From Geodermatophilus normandii (lineage in GTDB: Bacteria > Actinomycetota > Actinomycetes > Mycobacteriales > Geodermatophilaceae): 64,000 nucleotides of DNA. Below, piece after piece: positions 38,785 through 48,631 of this stretch. The DNA lies in NCBI RefSeq assembly GCF_003182485.1, contig NZ_QGTX01000001.1, positions 4,550,001 to 4,614,000 of the forward strand, read 5' to 3'. Positions within the stretch are counted from its first letter, which is position 1; each line of letters opens with the position of its first letter. Both the position numbers and the translations under genes were made by a program. Under the pieces are notes generated by a model. The model saw only the letters and a list, made by a program, of their open reading frames with translations. It had not been told where the DNA came from and did no database searches.

Positions 38785-39521
38785 GGTTCCGCCGTCCCGG
38801 TCCGGCGCCCGCCGCGGACGACGTCGCGGACCCGGGGCGCGGCATCGAGCTGCGCGGGGTCTCCCACCGCTACGGCGACCGGCCGGTCCTCGACGGCCTC
38901 GACCTGACCCTGACCGAGGCGCGGATCGGCGTCGTCGGCGCCAACGGGTCGGGCAAGAGCACCGTCGCCCGGCTGCTCAACGGCCTGGTCGTGCCGTCGG
39001 AGGGGCGCGTGCTCGTCGACGGGCTGGACACCCGCACCCAGGTGCGCGCGGTGCGCCGCCGGGTCGGCTTCGTGTTCCAGGACCCCGACGCGCAGATCGT
39101 GCTGCCCACGGTGGCCGAGGACGTCGCCTACGGGCTGGAGAACCAGGGCGTGCCGCCGGACGAGCGGGCCGCCCGTGTCGCCGAGGTGCTGGAGCGCCAC
39201 GGCCTCGCCGGGCACGCCGACCACCCCGCGCACCTGCTCTCCGGCGGGCAGAAGCAGCTCCTGGCGATCGCCGGCGTGCTGGTCATGCGCCCGGCCCGGA
39301 TCGTGTTCGACGAGCCGACGACGCTGCTGGACCTGGTCAACGCCCGCCGGGTCGCCGAGCTGATCGCCGGGCTCGAGCAGCAGGTCGTCGTCGTGACCCA
39401 CCAGCTGGACCTGCTCGACGGCTTCGACCGGGTGCTGGTCGTCGACCGCGGGCGCGTCGTCGAGGACGCGCCCCCCGGGCCGGCCGTGGCCGCCTACCGC
39501 GCGCTGATGACCGACCGGTGA
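38781..39521 (+). CDS. bioM: Biotin ECF transporter ATPase BioM
   Basis: A 246-residue ABC ATPase of the ECF A-component type. Walker A GANGSGKST (near residue 55), Q-loop VFQDPDAQIVLPTVAEDVAYG (typical of ECF ATPases), signature LLSGGQKQLLAIAGVL, Walker B RIVFDEPTTLLDL and switch His VVTHQLDL. It powers biotin uptake with BioN and BioY. GTG start overlaps the bioY stop; its own stop overlaps the bioN GTG. Confidence 0.93.
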   Translation: MRFRRPGPAPAADDVADPGRGIELRGVSHRYGDRPVLDGLDLTLTEARIGVVGANGSGKSTVARLLNGLVVPSEGRVLVDGLDTRTQVRAVRRRVGFVFQDPDAQIVLPTVAEDVAYGLENQGVPPDERAARVAEVLERHGLAGHADHPAHLLSGGQKQLLAIAGVLVMRPARIVFDEPTTLLDLVNARRVAELIAGLEQQVVVVTHQLDLLDGFDRVLVVDRGRVVEDAPPGPAVAAYRALMTDR

Positions 39522-40179
39522 CCCTCGCGCTGTACGTCCCGCGGGCCAGCGTCGTCCACCGGCTGCCGGCGGGCGCCAAGCTGCTCGCGCTCGCCGTCCT
39601 CGCCGTCGCGCTGTTCGTGCTGCCCACCCTGACCGCGGCCGGTGCGGCGCTGCTCGCGACGGTGGCCGTGGGGCTGCTCGTCGCCCGGCTGCCGGTGGCG
39701 GTGCTGGCGCGGCAGACCCGCGCCGTGGCCTGGTGGCTGGCGGCGCTGCTCGTCGTCCACGCGCTGACCACGGACCTGCGGACCGGCGCGCACGTGGCGC
39801 TGCGGCTGCTCACGCTGGTCGTGGCCGCGGCCGTGGTGACGGCGACGACGCGGGTGAGCGCGATGGTCGCGGTGGTCGAGTGGCTGTGCGCCCCGCTGCG
39901 GCTGGTCGGCGTCCGTCCGGCGCGCGTGGGCCTGGCGCTCACCATGGCACTGCGGTTCATCCCGGTCCTGGTGGAGCGTGCCGACCGGATCCGCGCGGCC
40001 CAGGCGGCCCGCGGCGGGTCCCCCGCGGCGTGCGCGCGCTGCGGACGACGGTCGCCCCCCTGCTGGTGCAGGTGCTGCAGATGGCCCACGACGTCAGCGA
40101 GGCGCTCGACGCCCGCGGCGCCGACGACGTCCCGCCCCCGCGCCGCCGGCGCTCCCCCACCCCGGAGGTCCCGCGATGA
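39518..40179 (+). CDS. bioN: Biotin ECF transporter T component BioN, frameshifted in C-terminal third
   Basis: The EcfT protein: several helices (KLLALAVLAVALFVLPTL, AVAWWLAALLVVHAL) and ALTMALRFIPVLVERADRIRAAQAARG, the first EcfT coupling motif. The frame breaks at a C5 run (40020-40024). With one more C it reads RGVRALRTTVAPLLVQVLQM, then AHDVSEALDARGADD (second coupling motif) and ends at TGA 40177-40179, which overlaps the next ATG. The repaired length is about 220 residues. Without repair the frame runs 180 codons of nonsense. BioN couples ATP hydrolysis by BioM to BioY. Confidence 0.85.
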
Positions 40180-40700
40180 CCGTCGTCCAGATCTGGCTGA
40201 CCCCGACCGCCGCCGCGCCGATGCGGCGGGTGCCGTCGGCACGGCTGGTCGCCGGGCGCGGGCTGGAGGGCGACCGCTACGCCCTCGGCGGCGGTACCTG
40301 GGCGCAGTACCCCGACCTGGAGAAGCAGCTGACGCTGATCGACGGCGCCGACGTCGCGGCGGTCGCGGCCGAGGCCGGCGTGCCCCTGACGCCGGGCGAC
40401 ACCCGCCGCAACCTGGTGACCGACGGCGTCGACCTGCCCGCGCTGGTCGGCCGCTGGTTCGCCGTCGGCGACGCGCTGCTGTTCGGGATGAAGCGCTGCC
40501 CGCCGTGCACCCACCTCGAGCGGCTCACCGGCGCCCGGCTGGTCAAGGCGATGGTGCACCGCGGCGGCATCAACGCCGCGGTGTTCGCCGGCGGGGAGGT
40601 CGCCGAGGGCGCCGTCGTGCGGGCGGTGTCCGAGGAGGAGGCCGCCCGCCGCGGGGCTCCGACCGGCGCCGACCGGCCGGTGCCCCGCGTCGTGGGCTGA
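40176..40700 (+). CDS. MOSC-domain protein
   Basis: A 174-residue MOSC-domain protein (the C-terminal fold of molybdenum cofactor sulfurases). Marks: RGLEGDRYALGGGTWAQYP, LTPGDTRRNLVTDGVDLP and the Cys-containing FGMKRCPPCTHLERL, with HRGGINAAV. Stand-alone MOSC proteins bind a persulfide or Moco-type ligand. Its ATG overlaps the bioN stop (ATGA), placing it in the biotin uptake operon. It is convergent with the methyltransferase, only seven bases apart. Confidence 0.85.
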   Translation: MTVVQIWLTPTAAAPMRRVPSARLVAGRGLEGDRYALGGGTWAQYPDLEKQLTLIDGADVAAVAAEAGVPLTPGDTRRNLVTDGVDLPALVGRWFAVGDALLFGMKRCPPCTHLERLTGARLVKAMVHRGGINAAVFAGGEVAEGAVVRAVSEEEAARRGAPTGADRPVPRVVG

Positions 40701-40707
40701 CCCGCGC

Positions 40708-41820
40708 TCAGCCCACGAGGCGGTAGAAGCGGAGGAAGTCGTCGGCGACGTCGAGGACCTCGACGTCGGCGAACCCCGCCTCCCGCGCGTAGCGGCGCAG
40801 CGTGTCCGGGCGCATGACCGTCCCGGTGGCCGCCGACGGCCGGGAGCTGAGGCCGTCGGCCAGGCAGCAGGCGAGGCTGTAGCCGTACATCAGGCGCTCC
40901 ACCTCGTCGCCGGGGGCGGTGAACCGCTCGGCGACCCGCTCGTCCACGACCAGGACGGTGCCGCCGGGGCGGACCAGGCGGCGCATGGCGGCCAGCACCG
41001 ACACCGGGTCGGACAGGTCGTGGATGCACTCGAACGCCGTCACCAGGTCGTAGCCGGCGGCGTCGTCCACCGTCGCGGCGTCGGCGAGGTGGTGGTGCAC
41101 CCGGTCGGCGACCCCGGCCTCGGCGGCGTTGCGGCGGGCCGCCTCCACCGAGGGCGCGTCGACGTCGTACCCGTCGACGGTCGCCGCCGGGTAGGCCAGC
41201 GCGATGCCGACCGACGACCACCCGTGGCCGCAGCCCACGTCGGCGACCCGGCCGCCGCGCCGCAGGGCCGCGTCGACGTCGGGGATCGACGGGAGGTGGG
41301 TGCTGCCCAGGCGGCCCAGGAACAGCGGGCGGTTGGCCGCGGCCTGCGCCTCGCGCACCTCGCTGCCCTGCTGCGCCCACGAGACGCCGCCGCCGGTGCG
41401 GTGCGCCTCGGCCAGCGCGTCGACCTGCCGGCCGGCCGCGACCACGAACCGGACCAGGGGCACCAGGTGGTCGCTGCTGAGGACGTCGAGCAGGGGCGCC
41501 TCGTGCCCGCGGGGCAGCGTGAAGCGGCGGGCGAGGGCGTCCCCGGGGGCGGTGGGGTCGTCCTCGGCGGTGAGGATGCCGGTGACGGCCTGCTGCTCGA
41601 GCCACTCGCGGACGTAGCGCTCGGCGGTCCCGGTGCGCTCGGCCACCTCGGCCGACGTCGACGCGCCGTGCCCGGCGAGGTCGCGGTAGTAGCCCAGGCG
41701 GTCACCGAGGTAGACGGCCTGCGCGTCGAGGGCGGCGAGCACGGTGTCGAACAGGCGCCCGGCGAGGGCCTCGGTGGCGGCGGGGTCGTCCGTGCCGGGT
41801 GCGCGGGTGTCGCTGCTCAT
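40708..41820 (-). CDS. Class I SAM-dependent methyltransferase with N-terminal winged helix
   Basis: A 370-residue protein. The N-terminal 100 residues form a winged-helix dimerisation-type domain (TSAEVAERTGTAERYVREWLEQQAV), followed by a Rossmann methyltransferase core with SAM motif I RVADVGCGHGWSSVGIALAYP, motif II VDGYDVDAPSVE and DLVTAFECIHDLSDP, VRPGGTVLVVDERVAE. The layout resembles mycobacterial and actinobacterial orphan O-methyltransferase-like proteins. ATG 41820 follows GAGAGGAG. The acceptor is unknown. Confidence 0.85.
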   Translation of the reverse strand: MSSDTRAPGTDDPAATEALAGRLFDTVLAALDAQAVYLGDRLGYYRDLAGHGASTSAEVAERTGTAERYVREWLEQQAVTGILTAEDDPTAPGDALARRFTLPRGHEAPLLDVLSSDHLVPLVRFVVAAGRQVDALAEAHRTGGGVSWAQQGSEVREAQAAANRPLFLGRLGSTHLPSIPDVDAALRRGGRVADVGCGHGWSSVGIALAYPAATVDGYDVDAPSVEAARRNAAEAGVADRVHHHLADAATVDDAAGYDLVTAFECIHDLSDPVSVLAAMRRLVRPGGTVLVVDERVAERFTAPGDEVERLMYGYSLACCLADGLSSRPSAATGTVMRPDTLRRYAREAGFADVEVLDVADDFLRFYRLVG

Positions 41821-41939
41821 CGCGGTCCTGCTCCTCTCGGGTCGCCGCCGGCGGGTCGGCCGACCGCGCCGGCGCGGCCGATCCTGGCCCGGCCGGCCGT
41901 GCCGTGGAACCCGGCGGCGCCGCGGTCCGTGGTCTGGAC

Positions 41940-42383
41940 GTGGACACCCTCCGGACACTGCTCAACCTGGTCTGGCTCGTGCTGCACGGCTGGCTGCTCG
42001 CGCTGGCCTACGCGCTCGCCGGTGTGCTGGCCTGCCTGCTGGTGGTGACCATCCCGTTCGGCATCGCCGCGTTCCGGCTGGCCGGCTTCGTCGTCTGGCC
42101 GTTCGGGCGGACGACGGTGCGGGCCCCCGGCGCGGGCGTCGCCTCGGCGCTGGGCAACCTGGTGTGGTTCCTCGTGGCCGGGTGGTGGCTGGCGCTGGTG
42201 CACGTGCTCGCCGGGATCGCGTTCTGCGTGACGATCGTCGGCATCCCGTTCGGGATCGCGTCGTTCAAGCTGGCCGCGGTCGGCCTGTTCCCGCTGGGCA
42301 AGCGGGTGGTCGAGACCGCTCCCCCGCGGGACTGGCTGCACGCCGGCAGCGGCGTGGTGCAGGGGGCGCCGGCCCGCTGGTGA
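41940..42383 (+). CDS. YccF-domain membrane protein
   Basis: A 147-residue protein with two copies of the YccF domain: helix pair LVWLVLHGWLLALAYALAGV then VTIPFGIAAFRLAGFVVWPFG, and NLVWFLVAGWWLALVHVLAG then VTIVGIPFGIASFKLAAVGLFPLG. Each copy ends with the PFGIA-F-LA-F-PFG signature. Integral membrane, function unknown. GTG 41940 is the chosen start; there is no strong ribosome site. Confidence 0.85.
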   Translation: MDTLRTLLNLVWLVLHGWLLALAYALAGVLACLLVVTIPFGIAAFRLAGFVVWPFGRTTVRAPGAGVASALGNLVWFLVAGWWLALVHVLAGIAFCVTIVGIPFGIASFKLAAVGLFPLGKRVVETAPPRDWLHAGSGVVQGAPARW

Positions 42384-42386
42384 GAC

Positions 42387-42800
42387 TCAGCCGGCCGGCT
42401 CGTCGCCCCAGCGGGCGAGGAACTCCTTCTCGTCGGGGGTGAGCCGGCGCGGGCGGTCGATCGAGAAGTCGAAGGGCACCAGCAGCGTGCTGCCGGTGAC
42501 CGCGAGGTTCTCGTGGTCGAACACCTCGTAGTGGCAGGTGAACGCCGCCGCCCGGATGCCGGAGACCCAGATCTGCACGTCCAGCGGGCGCGACGAGTAG
42601 ACGACGGGCAGCTTGTAGGCGATCTCGTGGGCGGCGACGACCGTGCCGCGGCGCAGGCCCGTGCGCTCCTCCAGCGAGGCGCGCTCGAAGAACAGCGCCA
42701 CCCGCGCCATCTCGAAGTACTGCAGGTACACCACGTTGTTGACGTGGCCGTAGGCGTCCATGTCCGACCAGCGCATGGGGACTGCCACCGTGTACCGCAC
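42387..42800 (-). CDS. Acyl-CoA thioesterase (hotdog fold, YbgC/4HBT type)
   Basis: A 137-residue hotdog-fold thioesterase. MRWSDMDAYGHVNNVVYLQYFEMARVALF contains the catalytic Asp of the 4HBT family (D-x-x-GHVNN). Later EIAYKLPVVYSSRPLDVQIWV completes the sheet. It hydrolyses acyl-CoA. It corresponds to Rv2475c by neighbourhood, just before EttA and SSB. Confidence 0.88.
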   Translation of the reverse strand: MRYTVAVPMRWSDMDAYGHVNNVVYLQYFEMARVALFFERASLEERTGLRRGTVVAAHEIAYKLPVVYSSRPLDVQIWVSGIRAAAFTCHYEVFDHENLAVTGSTLLVPFDFSIDRPRRLTPDEKEFLARWGDEPAG

Positions 42801-42879
42801 GGTGCGACACCCTGCCGCACGCCGCCGGCGGCCGTCGACGCCGCCCCCTCCGCGACGCGCGGGCCCTACCGTGCGACGC

Positions 42880-43308
42880 GTGGACCCGTGGGACGAGGGC
42901 GCGCCCGGCGTCCTGGTGCTGCCGTCGGGACGCCGGGTCCGCGGCCGGGGCCTGCGGGCCGGGTCACCGGCCGGGCCGCTGCCGTCGTTCGGCGTCTACC
43001 TGCTGGGCCGGCCGCCGGGCCCCCTCGACTGGGAGAGCCGCTGGGTCCGGTGGCCGGACTTCCGGCTGCCTGCCTCGCCGTCGGACCTGCGGGCGGCCCT
43101 GGGTGAGGCCTGGGAACGGTCGCCCGGCGAACGGGTCGAGCTCGCCTGCGGCGGGGGCACCGGCCGCACCGGGACGGCGTTGGCGTGCCTGGCCGTCCTC
43201 GACGGCGTCCCCGCCGACGAGGCGGTCGCCTTCGTGCGCCGGCACTACCGGGCCCGTGCCGTGGAGACGCCGTGGCAGGCGCGCTTCGTCGCCCGGTTCG
43301 GTCCCTGA
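42880..43308 (+). CDS. Protein-tyrosine phosphatase family protein
   Basis: About 142 residues with a Cys-based phosphatase loop ELACGGGTGRTGTALACLAVL (CxxxxxR, Cys near residue 89). The preceding His of the usual HC motif is replaced by Ala. The rest, including VPADEAVAFVRRHYRARAVETPWQ, follows dual-specificity phosphatase layout. Start GTG 42880, or GTG 42871. It is divergent from the thioesterase, about 80 bases apart. Substrate unknown. Confidence 0.72.
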   Translation: MDPWDEGAPGVLVLPSGRRVRGRGLRAGSPAGPLPSFGVYLLGRPPGPLDWESRWVRWPDFRLPASPSDLRAALGEAWERSPGERVELACGGGTGRTGTALACLAVLDGVPADEAVAFVRRHYRARAVETPWQARFVARFGP

Positions 43309-43315
43309 GACGCCG

Positions 43316-43349
43316 CCGGCCGGCCGGAGCGGGTGCTCCGGCCGGCCGG
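43316..43349. terminator. Bidirectional hairpin terminator
   Basis: Perfect 15-bp stem ccggccggccggagc (43316-43330) with gctccggccggccgg (43335-43349), loop gggt. It lies between the convergent phosphatase and ettA genes. Confidence 0.8.
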
Positions 43350-43389
43350 TGGTGACGTGCCCGGAACGGCCCCGCTGCGGGGTCCTCCG
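43350..43389. repeat. 3'-end hairpin repeat, family A copy 6 (short form)
   Basis: In minus orientation after the ettA stop: cggaggaccccgc-ag-gcggggccgttccgggcacgtcacc. Only the outer stem CCCCGC/GCGGGG remains, followed by the family's distal flank GGCCGTTCC and CACGTCACC. Confidence 0.65.
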
Positions 43390-45060
<1,671 letters not shown>

Positions 45061-45111
45061 TGGGCCTTCGAGCCTTCCGTCGGTGCGCGGTGTCGATGCG
45101 CGGAGAGGGGC

Positions 45112-45133
45112 GGGCCGGTGCGTGCGCCGGCCC
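45112..45133 (-). terminator. Hairpin after ssb
   Basis: Stem gggccgg (45112-45118) with ccggccc (45127-45133), 8-base loop, between the end of ssb and the start of ettA (same strand). A weak terminator or attenuator. Confidence 0.45.
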
Positions 45134-45177
45134 GGCCCCGTGCGTCCTCGGTCCCGATCCTCCCAGTTGGCGGGCGG

Positions 45178-45723
45178 CTACCGCAGAGCCGGTTCCGGCT
45201 GGGCGTGCAGCGCCTCGTCGACTGCGCCGTCCAGGGCGCCGTCGAGCGCGCCGTCGGCCGGGGACGAGTCGGGGTCCAGCTCGTACAACGGCACACCGGT
45301 CCCGGGATAGTCCCGGTCCCCCGCGTCGGCCGGCGGCTCGTCCGCGAGCGGGGCGGCCGTCGCCGCCCGTTGCGTCTTGCGGAACTCCGCCGTGCCGCGG
45401 CTGAGGTCGAGCCCCACCGCCTGGGCGCGGAGCTTCGGCCGGCTGCGGCGGCCCTGGTCGGACTCCCACTCGTCGGTGCGCAGGACGCCGCGGACGATGA
45501 CCGGGTCGCCCTTGCTGACGCTGTGCGAGACGTTGCCGCTGAGCTCGCCCCAGCACTCGACGTCGACGAAGAACCTCGCGCCGTCGACGAAGCCCTGCAC
45601 GCTGCTGTCGTAGCGCCGCTCGGTGGAGGCGACGCGGAAGTTGGTGACGCTGCCGTTCTGCGTGCGGTTGCGGGTGGGCGCGGTGACGACGTTGCCGGTC
45701 ACGGTGATCTCGGTGGTGCTCAC
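45178..45723 (-). CDS. ssb: Single-stranded DNA-binding protein (SSB paralogue)
   Basis: A 181-residue OB-fold SSB. GTG 45723 follows GAGGAG by four bases. The OB domain runs from EITVTGNVVTAPTRNRTQNG through FFVDVECWGELSGNVSHSVSKG and VIVRGVLRTDEW (residues 3-105). The C-terminal tail has DGALDGALDGAVDEALHAQP and lacks the acidic DDDIPF-type tip that recruits partner proteins, so this is probably the second SSB paralogue (as Rv2478c). It lies beside ettA as in mycobacteria. Confidence 0.88.
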   Translation of the reverse strand: MSTTEITVTGNVVTAPTRNRTQNGSVTNFRVASTERRYDSSVQGFVDGARFFVDVECWGELSGNVSHSVSKGDPVIVRGVLRTDEWESDQGRRSRPKLRAQAVGLDLSRGTAEFRKTQRAATAAPLADEPPADAGDRDYPGTGVPLYELDPDSSPADGALDGALDGAVDEALHAQPEPALR

Positions 45724-45904
45724 GGTGCTCCTCGGGTCTGCGCTGGCCGGCACGGTGCCGGTCCGCCGTCGACCCTGGTGCCGCCGGCAGGTCCGCGGCG
45801 CCGCCACCGGCGACCTGTGGAGCGCGCGGCCCCTGTGGACGACGGGCTCCCGAGGTGTCACCCGGTCACCCCGCCGGCCGCGGAGGTGTCATCATCGCGG
45901 CCGA

Positions 45905-45977
45905 GCGCCCGTAGCTCAGCGGATAGAGCAGGTGCCTTCTAAGCACTTGGTCGCAGGTTCGAGTCCTGCCGGGCGCG
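45905..45977 (+). tRNA. tRNA-Arg(UCU)
   Basis: A complete cloverleaf: acceptor gcgcccg/cgggcgc, D arm tagctcagcggatagagca, anticodon stem ggtgc/gcact with loop cttctaa (anticodon TCT at 45938-45940), T arm gcagg-ttcgagt-cctgc, discriminator G. CCA is not encoded. It reads AGA codons, rare in this genome. Confidence 0.95.
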
Positions 45978-46544
45978 CCCATGGCTCGCGTGCCGGACCT
46001 CGGCGGACCACGAGGGGCCGGCTGTCCACAGGGCGTCCGGCACCGGACAGCGGAGCTCGGCCTGGTGCCAGGCGCTGATCGACACCGCTCCCGGGGACCG
46101 CACCACCGTCAACGACCTCAGGGGACGCGACGACCAGCCGGAGCACAGCACCGTCGGCGAGCACGAGCCGGTTCGCGTCTGGAGCGACCCGGCCGGTCCA
46201 GCCTGATGGGGTGGTGCCGTCGGCAGGCCGGACCAGTGCCGGGCGGTTCGGCTGACTGGGAAGTCCGGACGAGGCGCGGTCGCTCCAGCAGACGATCGCC
46301 GAGCGGCGGCCGGCGCTCGGTGTCGGGCGATCCCGCAGTTCGGCGTGGAGGTGCGGGGTGCGGCACCGGTGGCTGCCGCGGTGGCGGATGAGCCGACCTC
46401 TCGTGATCACTCCCAGCGCGGTCCTCGCAGTTCTCGAGGCCCGGGCGCGGAAGCGCTGGACACGAGGATCGGGGGGCGTCACCGTGGCCCACGGACAGGG
46501 GACGGCGCAGCGCACGGCTACGCCGATGGCGAGGAGGTAAGAGG
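45978..46544. other. Accessory gap downstream of tRNA-Arg
   Basis: No supportable gene. A plus-strand stretch (about 46060-46205) reads CQALIDTAPGDRTTVNDLRG in one frame and stops soon after; it could be a scrap of a lost gene. The end carries the strong ribosome site gaggaggtaagag for the protease gene. tRNA 3' flanks are frequent insertion sites, and the base composition here is somewhat lower in GC than around it. Confidence 0.45.
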
Positions 46545-47261
46545 ATGCGACGAACCGTTGTCACCGCCCTGGCCGGGCTCGGTTCGGTCCTCCTCTCGGT
46601 CGGCTTCGCGACCCCTGTCAGTGCCGCGGAGGCGACCTGCTCGGATCGCCCGGAGTCGGACGCGGTGGCCCTCGAGCTGATCGGGTACGGCTCGACGAAA
46701 CCCTTCGGGTTCAGGAGCGATCCGGACATCACCGTGGTGGTGGAGGCCCACCCGGATACGGACCCCGCGAACGTGGCGGCGATCAGCGAGGCCATCGAGG
46801 TCTGGAACGCCGTGCTGCAGGACTGCCTGGGTGGCGCGGTGACCATCACCGAGGTGGACAGTGGGCCCGGAGTCGTGAGCCGAGCAGACGTGGTCCTCCG
46901 GTACACGCCTCATTGGAGCGGCGTCAACTACTCAGGGCTGGCGACGTGCCAACCGCAGCGTTGCACCGTGTGGATCGGTGGAGAGCCACCACTCGGGCAC
47001 GGTGGGGGTTCGGCAAGCGCTCTCGACATCTACAACCTGACACTCCACGAGATCGGCCATGTCCTCGGCCTGCTCCACGCGACCAACCTCCTCGAGAGCA
47101 CCGATCTCATGGGCTATGCCTGGCCGTCGATCGGGGGGTCGACCGAGATCCCGATCTCGGACTGCGACGTCGATGCTCTGGCGTACGTCTGGTCGTGGGC
47201 CATGGAGGGGACCGAGCCGGTGCCTCCGGCAGCACCGACCTACGACTGCTCGCGGAGTTGA
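46545..47261 (+). CDS. Secreted metzincin-type zinc metalloprotease
   Basis: A 238-residue secreted protein. ATG follows an excellent GGAGGT site. Residues 1-27 are a signal peptide with cleavage near PVSAAEA. The zinc site HEIGHVLGLLH (His168-His178; HExxHxxGxxH) and a downstream Met-turn (TDLMGYA) define a metzincin of the matrixin-like kind. Cys residues (CSDRPE, QDCLGG, ATCQPQRC, DCDVD, YDCSRS) suggest disulfides. GC content is visibly lower than that of neighbouring genes and no homologous neighbours support it, so it is likely acquired. The substrate is unknown. Confidence 0.85.
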   Translation: MRRTVVTALAGLGSVLLSVGFATPVSAAEATCSDRPESDAVALELIGYGSTKPFGFRSDPDITVVVEAHPDTDPANVAAISEAIEVWNAVLQDCLGGAVTITEVDSGPGVVSRADVVLRYTPHWSGVNYSGLATCQPQRCTVWIGGEPPLGHGGGSASALDIYNLTLHEIGHVLGLLHATNLLESTDLMGYAWPSIGGSTEIPISDCDVDALAYVWSWAMEGTEPVPPAAPTYDCSRS

Positions 47262-47904
47262 GAGTTCGCGCCGGGATCGGCGTCGTCCCCGGCGCCTGCA
47301 CGCACCAGTCGACGTCGGCGCCCGCGCCGTCGAGCGCCGGGTCCAGAACCCGGTCCCGGGGGACGCCGCGCCGGGACAGCCAGTCGGAGAGGGCGTCCTC
47401 GCGGTCGGCCAGGGCCATCGGGTCCTCACCCGGGCGGCGGCGACCCGAGCTCCTGCCGCAGCGCGTCGAGGCCGGTGAACCGGTCAGCGGTGACCGGGAC
47501 GGCGGCGAGCGTGCCCAGGGCGGCGCGAGCCTCGCGCTGGCGCGCCGTCGTCTCGTAGTTGCGCCGACCGGGAGACGCCCCCGGTGAGCTGGAGGCCGAG
47601 GGGGACGTGCGCCGTCCGGATCCGGCGCAGCCCCGCCGCCGGTACGCAGAGCACCGGGACGCCGAGGTGGCGCGGATGCGGGCACGCCCGGGCACCTGCG
47701 CGGGCCGGTCCGGCACACCACGGGACCGACACCCCGCCCGGTGCCGATCGAGGGCCGGCCGGTGCGCGCGCGGGGTCACCTGCAGCGGTCCTGCGGTCGC
47801 TGGCACCGCGCTGCAAGTGGAGTCGAAGGCTGCCGCAAGCGGGCGGCGGCACGGTTGTCCCGAACACCCGGGGACGGCCCCGGGACCGCACCGAGGAGCC
47901 TCCC
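47262..47904. other. Degraded coding sequence, mostly minus strand
   Basis: Several short frames look like pieces of broken genes. On the minus strand near 47590-47680 the text HLGVPVLCVPAAGL then VPLGLQLTGG resembles the C-terminal part of an amidase; nearer 47430-47560 ARQREARAALGTLAAVPVTA, and near 47300-47420 MALADREDALSDWLSRRGVP, lie in other frames. No frame is complete. I read this as decayed sequence. Confidence 0.35.
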
Positions 47905-48576
47905 GTGACCCAGGTCCACGACCCCCGCAGCACCGCCCAGCCCCACGGCCCGTACGCGCCGCCGCCCTTCCCCGCGCCCGCCGGCTACGGCGGCGCCGGC
48001 TTCCCGCCGGCCGGCCCCGGCGCCCCGGCCGGCTTCGGCCAGCAGCCTCCGAAGAAGCGCACCGGCGCGATCGTCGGCAGCATCGTCGCGGTCCTGGTGC
48101 TCGCCGGCCTCGGCGTCGGCGCCTTCCTCCTGTTCGGGTCGAAGGTCCTCGACACCGCCGAGGCCGAGCGGCAGATCGCCGCCATCGCCCAGGAGCAGGC
48201 CGGCGTCACCGTCACCGACGTCACCTGCCCCGAGGACGTCGAGCTGGCGGCCGGCACGGTCACCACCTGCACCGCCTCGCTCGAGGGCCAGGAGGTCACC
48301 TTCACCGTCGAGCAGACCGACGACGAGGGCAACGTGACCATCGACAGCGACCAGACCTACGTCCACGTGGCCGACGTCGAGGCGCTGCTGGCCGAGCAGG
48401 TCTCCGCCAGCGCCGACGTCGAGGTCGTCACCAGCTGCGACGGCGGCGACCACACCGTGCTCGTCGCCGAGGACGGCCTGACGCTGCAGTGCCAGGTGGC
48501 CGCGGCCGACGACCCGAGCGACAGCGCCGTCGTCACCGCGACGCTGGACGCCGAGGGCAACGTCACCTTCGAGTGA
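47905..48576 (+). CDS. DUF4333 membrane-anchored protein
   Basis: A 223-residue protein starting at GTG 47905 behind GAGGAG. Residues 1-45 are Pro/Gly/Ala-rich and cytoplasmic (HGPYAPPPFPAPAGYGG), then one TM helix (AIVGSIVAVLVLAGLGVGAFLLFG), then an extracellular domain with two DUF4333-like halves: VTVTDVTCPEDVELAAGTVTTC and VEVVTSCDGGDHTVLV, each with Cys pairs. The domain is common in actinobacterial envelope proteins; its role is unknown. Confidence 0.82.
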   Translation: MTQVHDPRSTAQPHGPYAPPPFPAPAGYGGAGFPPAGPGAPAGFGQQPPKKRTGAIVGSIVAVLVLAGLGVGAFLLFGSKVLDTAEAERQIAAIAQEQAGVTVTDVTCPEDVELAAGTVTTCTASLEGQEVTFTVEQTDDEGNVTIDSDQTYVHVADVEALLAEQVSASADVEVVTSCDGGDHTVLVAEDGLTLQCQVAAADDPSDSAVVTATLDAEGNVTFE

Positions 48577-48599
48577 CGCCGGCACCGACCCCCGACGCC

Positions 48600-48631
48600 G
48601 AGCGCCGGGCCCCGACCGGGGTCCGGCGCTC
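48600..48631. terminator. Bidirectional hairpin terminator
   Basis: Stem gagcgccgggcccc (48600-48613) with ggggtccggcgctc (48618-48631), one G-U pair, loop gacc, between the convergent DUF4333 and LLM-class genes; its right arm touches the LLM stop codon. Confidence 0.75.

Noticed and set aside
45916..46515. Minus-strand frame ending PAGLEPATKCLEGTCSIR
   Set aside because: The ending is the antisense translation of the tRNA-Arg gene, a well-known annotation artefact.
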